Shown: piece after piece, positions 47,812 to 60,198 of the stretch
Numbering within the stretch: position 1 is the stretch's first letter
Layout: the number at the start of each line of letters is the position of its first letter
Assembly: GCA_021495925.1 (NCBI GenBank)
Contig: JAKEKT010000031.1
Coordinates: forward strand, 124,001-188,000
Source: Diplodia intermedia
Lineage: Eukaryota; Ascomycota; Dothideomycetes; Botryosphaeriales; Botryosphaeriaceae
Reading direction: 5' to 3'
Length of the DNA: 64,000 bases
Made by a program: the position numbers and the translations under genes
Notes under the pieces: model-generated
The model's database searches: none
What the model was told of the DNA's origin: nothing
The model's input: the letters and a program-made list of their open reading frames with translations, nothing else

Positions 47812-49258
47812 GTGGCTTCTCTTCTCCTCCCCGAGGCGCGCATGTTCGCCGCCAATTTGATGTGTTTTCCCATTCATGAAAGCAAAAAACTTCTCAACCT
47901 TCTTCGTTGATGCATGACATATCTTTATCGTCTTGCGTTTCTTTTTGTTTGATACGCATAATTTTCCCCTTATGAACAATGTACCATGGATGGTTTGGCT
48001 TCTTGCGTTGATATTTTTCAGGGATGAATCGGCCCCCTTTTTTTTTTCTTTTTCTTTTGAACAACTTCATGTGGCGATGGGTTGTTGCAGAACATGGTAT
48101 GAGGAGAGGGCGCGGGACACATGGGTACTAGGGAAGAAGGCATCGGAAAAGACAGGGGAGGCGTTCTGCAAGCTTGTCATTCGACAAGGGTATACGAACA
48201 TGTATTACGGGAATAAGACTGGTGGTAGGATTCTTCAATCAGGTGCAGCGTCACTACCGGATCCCATTTCACTTTAGTGGCTTGCGACTGATTTTTCTCG
48301 CGGATCAACGGGACAAGTCGAAGGACTCTGTCGGCGTCATGGGCTGGCCTGCGGCGGAACTGAGAAGAATCGAGGTACGCTTGAAAACATATAAATTATT
48401 CTTCACCTTGAGCACACTCTACGGTGAGCTACATGCGAGTTTCCGTCTTTGCCTGCGATTTGCCATGGATATCATAGACGCGGCCCATGGTTGCGGCTCT
48501 TAGCAAGTAGCTCAGGCTGTAGCCAATATTGCATGGTTCCCACACTTGACCGCGGGTCACCAGTAATGGAAGCTTCTCCAATGAATGATATACACGGACT
48601 TTTGCTGATACTGTATCTTTCTGGCCAATAAAATTTCAACTATAGAGTTTCTAGCTCCTGGACAAAATGACCCGACTCTTCGATGCTCAAGCCCCAATTC
48701 ACGTGGGACACTGATAGAAATTCCACGTAGTTGGCGTGATGAAGCAGTGCCGCCCAAATTCACTAGAATATTCTTCTTGCGTGGTCAAAGGTCCGAGGGT
48801 ATGGGTAGCCCCTTTTCTTGGTAGACGTACATCACCGGACCATGCACAGAAATGTCTGCAGAACTATGAAGGTATCCAATTTTAGACTATATATGAGGCA
48901 TGTTCGAATACTTTTGTATCAGTTATATATCTCTACATTGCCCTGGCTCAATGTATTCTTGCGGTGTCAAGTCTCGTATCTGTATACGGACAATATCTCT
49001 TTCAACGTTCGGATATTTTCTTCAATTGCCTCTATGTTAAGAGCGTTGGCATCTAAATCTGTGTCCGGGTATTTGCTCCGGTTGCTGGTGTACGTAGGAA
49101 GAATGTAGGGGTCCGGTACACGAAGTTCCGCGGACCATAGTAAGGGTCCACGCCCAGTCAAAACCCCAGCTGGTCAGAACAGCAATATCTATACTATAAG
49201 ATCCCGCCATCATCCCAGTCACAGCTGAGCTAAGCACAGACTGCTCGATCACCCAGTT
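47812..49258. other. Gene-free AT-rich stretch
   Basis: Includes a pyrimidine tract (48039-48059) and AT-rich DNA to about 49.1 kb. No gene is supported on either strand. Confidence 0.5.
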
Positions 49259-49316
49259 GCCAGCCAACCAATCAACCAACCAATCAACCAGCCAACCAAC
49301 CAATCAACCGACCAAC
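49259..49316. repeat. CCAA/TCAA tetranucleotide repeat
   Basis: Alternating ACCA/ATCA units run up to ten bases before the ATG of the acidic frame. Confidence 0.85.
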
Positions 49317-49325
49317 GCCTCAAAC

Positions 49326-50024
49326 ATGACAAACCACCACCACCACCACAGCCGCCGCCGCCATGTCGCCGCTGCCGCCGCCGCTGCCAACGACTCCGAA
49401 GAGGAGGAGATGACGGAGCAGTTCCGCGCCGCCGCCTCCGGAACTATGGAGCTCCTCGTCAGGGTGTCGAGTGTTGCGGCCGCTTATGCTGAGGCTACGC
49501 TTGCCGAGTGGCAAGAGCGGGAGCGGGAGCTGCAGCAGCAGCAGGAGCAGGGGCAGGAGCAGGGGCAGGAGCAGGAGCAGGAGCGCGAGGGCGCAGGAGA
49601 GGAGGAAGAGGGTGATGGCGAGGGTGGTGATGACGAGGGTGACGATGATGATGGTGAGGAGGAAGATGAGGAGGAGGAGGAGGATGATGATGATGATGAG
49701 GAGGACGAGGAGCCGGCGGCGAGCCTCTCCACTCCGCAATCCGCAGCCGCCACTCTACCCGTGCGCTTCTCGCCGCTCGGCGGCCCGGACGACGACGTCG
49801 AATGGAGCGACGACGGTGAGATGCTCGTGCCGTGGGTCGAGACGACGCGGGGAGAAGAAGAAGACGCCTGGACCGATGACGAGGACTTCTACGGCCCTCG
49901 TCTCGTCACCGCCGCCGCCGCCGCCAGCGCCCGTCCGCTCGAGCAGCGGCCGCAGCGCCGGCCCGACTGCTTCTGTCCGTCTTGCCGCCACAGGGCGAGA
50001 CGAGGTGGAGGGATCCGGGGGTAG
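49326..50024 (+). CDS. Acidic low-complexity protein (uncertain gene)
   Basis: A 232-residue frame from the ATG at 49326. It starts with His and Arg clusters (MTNHHHHHSRRRH) and poly-Ala, then has a more ordinary helix (TEQFRAAASGTMELLVRVSS, VAAAYAEATLAEWQERE, residues about 29-66), a Gln-Glu-Gly repeat (about 70-90), and a 40-residue Glu/Asp/Gly tract. The last third is less repetitive, with DDDVEWSDDGEMLVPWVET and DAWTDDEDFYGP, and ends in CFCPSCRHRARR, a possible metal-binding Cys/His knot. The non-repetitive ends argue for real protein; the microsatellite DNA argues for caution. The helix and Trp/Asp motifs are what I would expect of a nuclear or histone-binding acidic protein, but no family is recognised. 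Confidence 0.45.
   Translation: MTNHHHHHSRRRHVAAAAAAANDSEEEEMTEQFRAAASGTMELLVRVSSVAAAYAEATLAEWQERERELQQQQEQGQEQGQEQEQEREGAGEEEEGDGEGGDDEGDDDDGEEEDEEEEEDDDDDEEDEEPAASLSTPQSAAATLPVRFSPLGGPDDDVEWSDDGEMLVPWVETTRGEEEDAWTDDEDFYGPRLVTAAAAASARPLEQRPQRRPDCFCPSCRHRARRGGGIRG
49528..49712. repeat. CAG/GAG/GAT-rich microsatellite tract
   Basis: Runs of CAG, GGGCAGGAGCA units and GAG/GAT triplets coding for Gln, Gly-Gln-Glu and Asp/Glu in the acidic frame. Confidence 0.8.
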
Positions 50025-53000
50025 GGCATAGATGGAAGGCGTTTTTGCGGGTCGGAAGAGGATAGAGAAGCTGACTGGTGGCGACGACGACGACAACGAC
50101 AACGACGATTACGACAACGGAAATGATGATGACAGTGATGGTGGCGATGAGGGGGACTTGGTTCTGAGTTCTTTCTTCTATCTTTGTTCTTCTTTTGTAA
50201 ACAGTTGCGGTACACTCATGGCAGAGTCTGGGTTGCTTGGCCATGAGCATCTTCACTACCAGTTCTAGATAGCCCTGCTTAAGACAGCAATAGAGTTTCC
50301 CAAATGCCGGAGTTTGATCAGTATCGTGGGATTCCCTCCCGTTAATGCTGTGTAGTGAGCCGTGGGAGTGTGGATGTTCTTTCTGCATGATAAACCCATA
50401 TCGAGGACGAACCCCGTGTTAAGCGAGTAGGAGGTAACCGAGCTCCACGACTCCAGTAATAGCGAGTCGATCTTAAAGCTCGGCAAAGCAGTAGAAGAAT
50501 GAAAGAGACCGTATTCGGATATAAGAGCAGTGAGAGACATTAACATAAATGTGCCTGTCTCCCTCTCGAACCCAGGATTGCGACGCACCACAAGGAGAAA
50601 GCAGGTCCGGTCAACACTCGAGCTCCACGACCCTCGGGGCCTCTCATGGCAGCCATTCCGAGAATCAAAAGCAGCCGCAGATCAAGCCAATCGATCAGCG
50701 CGCGCTAACCCACCGTATGCCCAACGCACGCGTGCCGCCAGCCGGGAGCCCCCTCACTTCTGAACTTCCCATCCTCAGGAGCGACAGGCGGGGACTTTCA
50801 CAATCTCGACTATTGACTGCTCTCGCCCAGCAGTGGCAACGGTGATGTCAAGGTAGACCGGCCGCCTACAAAGCGGGTGGCAAAGGAGAAGTCTGATACC
50901 CCGTGCTACCTGGACCATTCCCGGTCGAAGCGCTGGCGCAACCCAAACAAAGTGGCCATCCACTCAGCCGCAAGTTGGGTAGCGGATCAGATGTTGCACG
51001 AAAGTAACGTTGCAGGATGTATAGCGGACGGCAACGGTTTCCCTGGCTCGACAAAAGCAAAAAAAGATTGAACAAGCCATGTGTGCGACGAGTCGGAAGT
51101 GGGATAAAAGGAGGGCAAGACGTGTCAGGAGGCGTGCAAAGAAGAAAGAGAAGGGCGGACGGTATCTATCGCATCCTTCCCGTAGAATAGAATAGGCTGA
51201 CAGGCACAGGAGCTTGTTCACGGAGATAACGGGCAGCCGCGGCGAATGAGAGCGGCAAGCACGATTGGACCATCTCGGCATCGGCTCCGTGCGGACACAC
51301 CTGCATATGCTGGACCACGTTACGCGCAAACTGCAATACGCTTGCGTTTTATGGCCGGGGTGCGGCAGACGTGATAGATGCCTCATTCGCCCTGTCTCAT
51401 CGGTGACGGGAGAAATGAAATCTAAATGAGGAGGGATTGACTGCGTGGTAGCGTGCGTAGAGCGGCGTAAAGGCCCGTGTATGAAGGGCCGCGACAGCGA
51501 CTCCGCCGCAGCAGCCCGACTAAGTCGCGACGGAGAAAGCCATGTTCGGGTTGCAAAGCTTCGTATTTTGCTCGCCGATCTTCACGAGGTCAGGAGGCAG
51601 CCGGCGGTGCGACGGAGGACAAAGGGTGCGGCGAGTACAAAGCAGCAGGCGGCTCTTTCATCAACGCCTGCGAAATGAACGGCCCGCCAAGCCACAGGGT
51701 CGAGCCACCGACTCGCGCGACTCGGTGGCTGGCCAAGTGCCGACGGCTATCTAAAAATTGCAATCTGGTGGTGGAGAGAAACGAGATGAAGAGTGCGACG
51801 ATCTTGAATCGCCGATGCGCCGGCCGCGCCAGGGTGGCTGCACTCAAGCTCAACTGGCAAGCTCGGCGCAGAGCAGCTGCCATCGCACCTCGCTCGACGA
51901 CAGAGGATGCGGTGACGCCACGCCTATAAATGACCATGGCCTGACGGGCTGGAGGAAGTGCCGCATTCCGGGCACCGCCGACTCTTTTCTTGATCGCGTT
52001 TGCGCGGCTTGTGGCTGGGATCGTCATCCGCCGGCGGAGACCGCCCCCCGTTTTCATCATCGCCAGCCCACCTTCGCCCTTGTCCGTCCGCGATTTGCTG
52101 CCAAGGAAGCCGGCATTCCGAGCGTTTGGGCGGGAGGGAACCAAACCGGGCCCGAGTGCCGCCTGTGTCAGCGCTGACTGATGTACGTATCGCGCGTCGC
52201 CGTCCGTCAGGGCGCCTGTAATACGCCCGCCCTAGCCCCCCACCCCGGTCGGCTCCCCTCCTGGGCAGGTACGAAGGCGTGCCCCACCATTGGCTGGGTG
52301 ACGCGCGACCGCCTTGCATAAACTCAGCGCCAGCCCGCCGGTCGACGCGTCGAGAGCAGCCAAGAGCTGGGGCCGACAACGCGCCCGCGCCCGCGCCTCT
52401 TCTGCTTGCACACTCTGGACTCTTGCAGCTGGCCACTTAGTCCAGGAACCGAAAGAAAACGCGCGCGCGTCAGCCAGCCCGTGGTCCCCATGCGAGCTAT
52501 CCTTTTGCCAGAATGCAATTGCGGGGGCTAGGGCCGCGCTTTTGCCCTCTCAGCTCACAAGCTCGCCTTCCCGTCCCCACGACTCACGCCTCGCGATGGG
52601 GAAGAGTCGACTCCTGCACCAATGGCGGACCCCTCGTTTTGCCCTTTCCGACCGTCCGTATGACGTCTCCCCCCACATATGGTTCGCCTGAGAGGCGTGG
52701 CTGTCGCGCGCTTGCGCGACCATTCCTCTCGTCGTCTTTTTTTGGTGTTTCGCGATTTGATTTTATTCGTTTTGCTGGGCGGGAATGAAAAGAGCGGCTC
52801 AGGTTGCACGGCAGCTGCTCTGGCAAATGGCCTCTGTCAGCGAACCGAACCCACACCTCGGCGCAGGGGCAAGGACAGAAGAGACAGAGAAAGGCAGCAG
52901 CAGCAGCGCGAGTAGTTAGCATGCTCCGGTGGCTGTCGCTTACTATCTGCCGTTCCGCGTGTCAGCTACCTTTGATCCCCAGCCCGCTTGCGACCGGATC

Positions 53001-53687
53001 CCACGAATTGCTGTTCGTTGCCGCTCAGGAATCAACAGTAGGGCCAAGCCCGCTCTCACAAATCCGGCAAATGCGCCTATCGACTGGTTGCCCGGCCACG
53101 CTCCGTGCGTTTTCTCACTCAGCTTGCCGGCTCGACCGCCGACCAAGAGATGTGCAAGCGGCTGTGCACAGTGGCCTGAGGCTCAACCCACCAGACACAT
53201 TTCCTCTGCACCCTCGAATCCGGTCTCAAGGCACGCCCTAGGCTTACTTCGATCGATTGGCATTGTTCCTGATCGCTATCTACTGCTACATAAGTCCCGA
53301 GATTAGTAGCGGAAGCAGCACACGCTGTTCCTTTCCTGGAGCTCTGCGGCCCATGCCTCTCTCGGTAAAATGGCATGCCGCCCTTGTTCTTTTGTCCCAT
53401 AAAATCAATGCTAACTGTCGCTCGCTGTGCGTGGTATCCTATAAAAAGAAGCAAAAGGATGCTAAGGTGGAAGAAGAGCAAGGCGGTTCGATGACCGCTG
53501 CCGACGAATGGTAGAAAAAGGGCTGCCAGCAAGTAACCAACGAGATGAAGGCACTATCAAACAAGCGAAGCAGCTGCGGACAGAAGTGCATTTGGCAGAG
53601 AGCGACGGTGCGGGCGTACTTGTCCGCGCGCAACACGGCGCACGCCGCTCAGCCTGCCAGCTCGTCATTCGTGAGGCGTTCGTCACT
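50025..53687. other. Gene-free stretch of 3.7 kb
   Basis: Directly after the acidic frame comes a GAC/AAC-rich tract (50081-50150) that again could encode Asp/Asn in a different frame (ATG at 50032). Beyond it I see no supportable gene on either strand; frames between 51.4 and 53.5 kb are Arg/Ala/Ser-rich and overlap each other. Confidence 0.5.
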
Positions 53688-54932
53688 CTAGGAGACCAGC
53701 TCCCCGCCGAGGTCCATACCAAGGCCCGTCTCGACCTTGTGCATCCTCGAGCGCTCAAGAGAGCCGACCGTGGGGCTGTGGCTCGTCGGGGGAAGAAGAT
53801 TATCAAAGTTAAGGCGCCTGCGGGCGTCACGGGCCGTAAGAGGCGTCTTTCCAGCCACAGGCGTACGGTTCCAACCACTCGTGATCTGGGCAGGACTCGG
53901 CGTCATGTTGAGGAAGTCGGCAAAGTTTAGGTTGTTGTTGCCGGGTGTGTGCAAGCCGAAACCAGAGAAGGCACCACCGCCGCCGGGGGTAGACATCATG
54001 GAAGACGGGAGGGGCGTGGTTTTCTGCGGCGGCGTAGAAGGGGCGACGATACGAGTCTTGTTGGTGGCAGGGTTGGCGGGAGATGGCGAGGTGGCCAGGT
54101 ACATAAGCAAGCCCGCATCCTCCTCCCCATTCTGGTTGTTCCGAGGTGTAGCCGTGAAGGTGTCGTTCCGTAGGCGGCCTGAGCGGGCCATACCAGGAGG
54201 GGGTGTGCGTGGGCTGTGGAGAGGCGGAGGCGAGGAACGCAGGTGAGAGGCATTGACCTGGAAGGAAGATACAGGAAGGTCTGCATCGTCATCCTCGGAG
54301 AGCAATGGGGAGAGAGGTTCATCTGCCACGGTGGAACCCTCCGACACGAACGAGAGGCTCGGCACCTGAGGGAGCGAGAAGTTCCTGCTCTTGCGATACG
54401 CAGGAGAGGACTCTGGCAGCCGGTACGAGCTCTTCCAGGTCCTAGCACTCGAAGGCCTGACCCTTGTGCGAGAATGATTGCTGGAAACCGGCCGCCTGTA
54501 GAAGTCGGGCTGGTACCTCATCCGCTTTGCAGACCCGTATCCACCTCCGGACCTTCCGACATCATCGGAGAATATGGGGGCCGCGAGCGGCGACGAGTCG
54601 AAGGCACAGAAGGGGTGGAAGCGATCGGAGGTGCTGGACGAGGTGTCGGACAGGGTGGTGTTGCTGGACTCCGGGCGCTTACGCTTCAGCTCCACATCAA
54701 TCCGGGGCTCAATGGCGTCAATGTTGAGGTTCTCCCAGCCGTGCTTCACCTTGACGTTGGCGAGCGCCAGGCGGTTCTGCAGTGCCCGGGTCATCTAGAG
54801 GCAGCGGTTAGTTGAGCGGGGAAAAGCGATCCGTGATGTCGAGGGTACCTTCGACACCTGAGCTCTCCTCAGGACCTTGCTCGCAACCTCAGCTGGCTGG
54901 TCGAGCCGCTCGGACGAGACTGCCGACGCCAT
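53688..54932 (-). CDS. Whi5/Nrm1-like G1/S transcription repressor
   Basis: Proteins of this family bind the SBF/MBF transcription factors and hold back or shut off G1/S genes. Exons 54932-54849 (28 residues, MASAVSSERLDQPAEVASKV) and 54794-53688, joined by a 54-base intron; 396 residues. The short conserved motif starts at the junction: TRALQNRLALANVKVKHGWE, matching the family's RLxLAxxKVxxGW box that contacts the Swi6-type partner. The rest is disordered and Ser/Pro/Thr-rich, with many SP/TP sites (SPPPLHSPRTPPPG, TPPQKTTPLP), which suits control by cyclin-dependent kinase. A segment NNLNFADFLNMTPSP and DARRRLNFDNLLPP near the C terminus look like further short binding motifs. Whether it acts as Whi5 or Nrm1 cannot be told from sequence. 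Divergent from the metallopeptidase gene. Confidence 0.8.
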
Positions 54933-55978
54933 GGTTGCGGAGGAGAGAACAAAGCCCGGGAGGTGTCGACGACTGTGTGCGAGTGCGTCGGGCGGATTGC
55001 AGTGGTTGGGAGATGACGCTGGAGGGTGGCAGGCTGGTTGCAGGTTCAGATTTTGTGCAAAGACGAGGCCGAAGCTGGCTGAAGTCCGGAAGCCTTACGG
55101 AGCAATCGTGAAGATCGCCCGGTAGTGGATGGGGCAGAGGGAGGCACAGGCTCCGTCGACACACGAGAGCAGGCGAGCCTGGTGCGCATTAATGAACGGC
55201 GGGCGTACAAGGGGGCGGGTAACGAATACGCGGCGGGCGTGCTCAGTCACCGGGGTTACGGCACGCTGTTACATACCAACGGCGGGGCTTGAGGCGGCGC
55301 TAGCAGGCAACGCGCGGGCCGGCGCTGCTATTCCTGTGGCTGCGGCTTGGCAGCACGCACGATTCAGGCGATCGCAGCTCGGAGCAGCCGCCAGCGTCAT
55401 TGGCTTGAAACGGGCAGCGTTTGAAGCGCTTGAAACACGCCTGCCCGCGGCCTCAGCGGCGCTGGCGATAGCACGGCGGCGCACTGCGCCCGCCTGCGCC
55501 GGTGCGAGAAGGCCGGCGGTGCGCTGCAGCCGCCTGAGTGGTTGAGGGCTGCGGCCCGCTCGCGGTGCAGGTCCCCGCCTGGCGAGTATTGCACCGGCGC
55601 AGATCGGCGCGGCGTGCAGGTTGCGGTTGATAGCTTGCTTGCTTGATAGAGAGACTGAGCTCGTAATGCCCCTAGCGGCCAGCCCTCTTGCTCTGGACAC
55701 CGTCACCTCCGCTCCCTTTACTTCCGCGCCCGCTATCTCTCTCGACACCACTCGCTCAGCCATTGCGCGTCGCCGCTTACATGCCCGTCATTGTCGTTCG
55801 CTGAGTGCGGCACTCCTGCGGGCGCAGACCACCACGACCCCATCCGCGTCATCCTCACACCTCGACACTTGCTTCTCCGCTCTAGCGGCTCCGCCCACCT
55901 GCGCCGCTGCGCCCATACTTACTGCCGCTGCTCCCTCGTTCCCGCAGCCCGCGTCCACCTCGCCTGCAGCTTGTCGCC
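54933..55978. promoter_or_regulatory. Divergent promoter between Whi5-like and metallopeptidase genes
   Basis: About 1.05 kb, GC-rich in the middle, CT-rich before the plus-strand start. I looked for the palindrome ACGCGT that marks MBF targets and saw no exact copy. No coding sequence is supported. Confidence 0.45.
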
Positions 55979-58489
55979 ATGCCTTCGTTCCTCAAGGACT
56001 TCCGCCGGAGGTCCATCAGAAGCTTCCGCACCGATACTTCGTCCTCGGAACCAGCCAACAACGGTTCCAACGGTTCCGGCACCTCCATTCCCACCAGCAA
56101 AAGCTCGTCTACCCTTAGCTCCGTCTACCAGCAAACGACCCCTCCCCCCTCGCTTCCTGGTGAGGGCTCATTCGCAAACTCCAAAGCAGTGAATGGTGGT
56201 CCTACTCCAGTCCCTCCTGTCCCCCAACTACCTTCCAGGCCCAACACAACCGCCACAAAGCGAATGAGTTCAGTCGTGGGTCCCCTTTCTGCCTCTCCTC
56301 GAGTCGCTCTTTTTTCTCTAACTTGTCGCACAGGGTCTCAATGGCTGGGCAACTCCGCCGCCGAAGAACCTGCCCACGTCGCCTTATGCGCCGCGCGTCC
56401 TCTCGATCGACAACCGGGCAATGGTATGAATGCCACCAACCACACACACTGTCAGCCATTAATCAGTGTGCAGGTCTATCAAAAAGTCCTGTTGATTTCA
56501 GGCGTCATCGGCGAATCCGACACAAAGACCCTGGACGGCTCCATCACCGTGAATCACGACAAGGATAGTTTCCCAGCCACCAGCTGGCCCGTGTCGGACT
56601 CACACTTCAAGGCTCTGGTAGTCTTGCAGCCGGGGGCCAACACTCTCCGCCTCGACTTTAGCTCGCCAAAGCTATCCAGCAGCGGCACCTCCATCCCTGC
56701 TCACTCCTCATGGATCGACATCACTTACCTGCCCTTGAACAACTCCCCGCCCCTCCACTTGGCTATAATCCTCGGCAAGGATTCTCCTGGTACATACGAC
56801 GCGGTGCCCGACCGTGTGCAGAATGAGGGTAACGGGATGGAGACTGCAATCCGCAAGTTCCGCATGTCTGCCTATCTTTGGCAAGCCTTCACTGGAGAGC
56901 AAATGTTCCGCAACGGCTTCGGCCGTCGCTGCTGGAGATACGAAGAGGAGTGGCAACCTGGTACTCTCACGTACAGCGACCAAACCACTGGCCAATACCG
57001 TAACGAGGCGAAGATCCATATCATCAGGTGCGATAAGACCGTGGCGGAGCTCCGTGACCTAAACATCGCCCAGCAATATGACAAGGCCTCGGACAAGGGT
57101 AAGCTCTTCGGGATCGCCATGGATGCGGTCAAAGAATACTTTAGGCCGAAGGCGGGTCAAAAGCAGTATGTTTCCTGCATGTTCCTCGACACCCACTGGG
57201 ATCCTCAAGAAAAGGTTGTCCGTGGCCACGCGGCGCTTGGCGGTGGTGACGGCGAGGTTGGCCTGGCCATCTTTGGCTCCCATGCTCTGCAAACCTACCC
57301 TGCAAGTATCGAGGAAGTGGTTCCCGCCTTCACCGACTGTACCAAGACGGACACCAACTTTGTTGCGAATGACTGCAACGAGTCTGGCAGTGTTTGGGAA
57401 GCTGCAAACATTGGAATCGGGGCCCACCTTCATGAGACCGGCCATTTGTTTGGCTGTCCCCACCAGGAGTCTGGCGTCATGCTTAGGGACTATGTCCGCC
57501 TGAACCGAACTTTCACCACCCGTGAGCCCTTTTCCACCCGGACCCAGTCTCCTGGCCAGAGTCTCTGCACCCGCGAGGACGAATGCGGATGGCACCGACT
57601 TGACTGCCTGCGATTCCGTTTCCACCCCTGCTTCCGTCTTCCTCAGGATGCCCCGCTTCCCCCTGACGACAGCGTCCAGGTGTGGACGGTGGACAACTCC
57701 AACATCCTCATCACTGCCGAGTCTGGCATAGCTTGGATCGAGCTCTATCCCGAAGGTGACGACGTCTGCCACACTTCGATCGAGTATTTGCAGAATGATG
57801 GCAACACGATTGGTCCCCGCCTGCTCACCGTGACGGAGGCTGACCTTCGTGCCAAGCTCCCCTCGAACAAGCGCAAGAAGCCTCTGAGGATGGAGGTGTT
57901 TTCTTATGGTGGCTCGAAGCATGTAGTGGACGATGTCAGCAAGCTTGGGGCAAAATCCAACAAGACCAAGCTTCCTGACGGCCGAAAGGGCTTCATTGGC
58001 TCTAAGCTTGGCTTCTCGCAGCTCGAGGGTTCTCAGCCGCAAGAAGTGCTTCTGTCAAGCTCCTACATCACGAAGAAGCGAATTGTGTTGATGTCGATCA
58101 GAGTTTACCATGGCTTTGCCGTCGACGGAATCGAGTTTTTCTATGACGACGACACCAGCCAGCTCTTCGGAAAGCGTGGTGGTAAGCCTGGTGGCGACGA
58201 ATTCAAGCTTGATACAGTGAAGGGCGAGATTCTGATGGGCTTCTATCTTCGGGCCGGGTTGTGGATCGACGGAATCCAGATTTTGACCAACAGAAACAGA
58301 AAGAGCGAGATCTACGGCAATGCAACTGGTGGCAGCGGGTCAGTCTTGGTTCCTTCTCTCCTTCTGCCTTTGCTATGCTAACGGACGCTCAGTCATACCC
58401 TAATTCCTCCGCGCGGCTACGCCATTGCTGGCATCTCCGGCTCCTGTGGGCAATGGATAGACGGCTTCTCCTTGATTATTTCGCGCTGA
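55979..58489 (+). CDS. Zinc metallopeptidase with C-terminal jacalin-like domain (YIL108W type)
   Basis: Exons 55979-56275, 56334-56423, 56474-58338 and 58393-58489; 782 residues. The 90-base exon 2 gives GLNGWATPPPKNLPTSPYAP then RVLSIDNRAM, leading into VYQKVLLISGVIGE. The zinc site is a full HExxHxxGxxH: H449-E450, H453 and H459 in HETGHLFGCPH, followed by a Met turn (SGVMLRDY). A jacalin-like beta-prism domain occupies about residues 650-782, including KRIVLMSIRVYHGFAVDGIE. Reading through intron 3 would stop at 58381; splicing it gives HTLIPPRGYAIAGISGSCGQ then WIDGFSLIISR, which completes the domain. The N terminus is Ser/Pro-rich with no signal peptide, so a cytosolic location is likely. 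The yeast relative is uncharacterised and the substrate unknown. Confidence 0.9.
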
Positions 58490-60198
58490 GCTACCCCACT
58501 CCTTTGGTTTCACCACGATTGTTCTTCTGGCGACTTTTCGACCGAAGACATCACACTCGCATTGCGCGACAGCATGCACAGTAATCAACGCGAACAGATC
58601 CACCAACCAGCGCAAGCCGATCCTGCTGTGATCATCTGAAAAGATGCTAGAGAGGCCGTCGCAGTACACACGCGGTCGCCGGCGAAGCGTTTGGATTGGT
58701 ACTGTTCCGGCCACTGCCTCTCTTTCAAAAATCACCTTTCCCTTTCTCTCCTTTTACAAGAAACAATTGCATAGCGGAAAAAGCATAGGGCCGAGCATCA
58801 AAGTCCGTCAATACCCCTCTTTGCTACAACGGCAGCAAAAACTCGGACATCTGTTTTTTTTTTTTTTTGTTTACCTTGGACCCTCCGTGTGGAAAAGGGT
58901 GCTTGCGGCGACTGCGACCTACTTTTCCTTTCCTTCTTGCAGCAATTGGTCAATATCATCGCCCCTCTCGGCGACGGTGCTAGGTTCCTCGAACAGTAAT
59001 AACGGCTGGTTGTTCTGCACTTCTTTCTGTACGGCTGAAGGAGCTCTCTTGGCTTTACATAGGCTCAGCAGAGTTGTACCCAAGTCGGCAGTTAATGGTT
59101 GGCGGAAACCCATTTTGGAAGTCCGCCTCTCCGTTCCTTCCCATACTTCCCCCTTTCTTTTTGTCCCGCTCATCACCGGAGTTGCGTGTATCTATATATA
59201 TTGTCTTCGGGCAGTAAGAAGGGAGAGGGGACTACTGAGGGCTTTTTTCTGCTCAGTAATTGAAGCAGCCACGGAAAGTTCTCTTTCTCTTTACCCAGTC
59301 TGCACCTTTTTTTTGTTGGTTCTCCCCTTCTGCCTTGATGCGGCAGCGGGAGGGTTTTGATGAGGAGTATCGGCATCTTGGGAAGGGAAGGAGAGCATAA
59401 GTGGATAGAAAGTGGATAATTGGTTTGGGTGAGAATGGAACCGAGGAATTTTGCCAAAGTGTGTGATGCTGGTCACATCGTCTTCCTTCGCTCGCTCGTT
59501 TCCATGTGACGATGACCCTACATACATCGATACTTTGGTGGTCAGCCAGCCGTGAAGCCGCCGTCGTGCCATAGTGTAAGACTTGCAGATTGCCGCGCGG
59601 CCGAGTTGTGTTTTTCGAGGCCACGCGTAGTCGTTCTGGGGGACGAGAGGTAGGTGAGTGAGCGGAAGGTGTTGTTGGGATTGGTAGGGAGCCTTCTCTT
59701 ATCTCTTCGTCTGACACTGCTGATGAATGCTGTGCTGACGGAGCAGAGTTCCACGTAGGACTACGCCACGCGCCGCGCCGGCAGCTGCCAGGACTTGCAC
59801 CTGATGCGGCTGAAGGCAATGACCAGCCACTCTTGATGGTTACTGTTATCTTGAAGTAATTTATTTGTTTAGATGACCGAACTCCTCCTGCCATGTTATC
59901 CCTTTAGCTGACTGAACTCCCAAACCTGGAAGTAGGATCGTTTCCCATCCTCATTGTTGAGGCTCCTACAAGTATGCTGTTCAAGTCCTATGAACCGAGC
60001 ACCCACCGAAATGCCTTAGCCACCTTCCGCTGCCCCAACGTCCAAGAACAAGAAAAGCAAGCTGTAGTATCCCTCACTCTCCAAGTGTATGAGGGAGGTC
60101 GTCCGCCCGGTCATCGACGCCGTAGATTTATCCAACGCAGCCCCATCCTCGGCTGTAAGATGCGCAAAAGTAGGTATCGGGGAGGTATCCTTCGTCCA
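58490..60198. other. Gene-free stretch between metallopeptidase and BTB genes
   Basis: Contains a 16-18 base T-run (about 58854-58869), CT-rich tracts and UTR-like DNA. A 238-codon plus-strand frame (58644-59360) begins without an ATG, contains poly-Phe from the T-run and shows no domain, so it is not called. Confidence 0.45.

Noticed and set aside
58644..59360. 238-codon plus-strand frame after the metallopeptidase
   Set aside because: No ATG at its start, contains poly-Phe from a T-run, no recognisable family.
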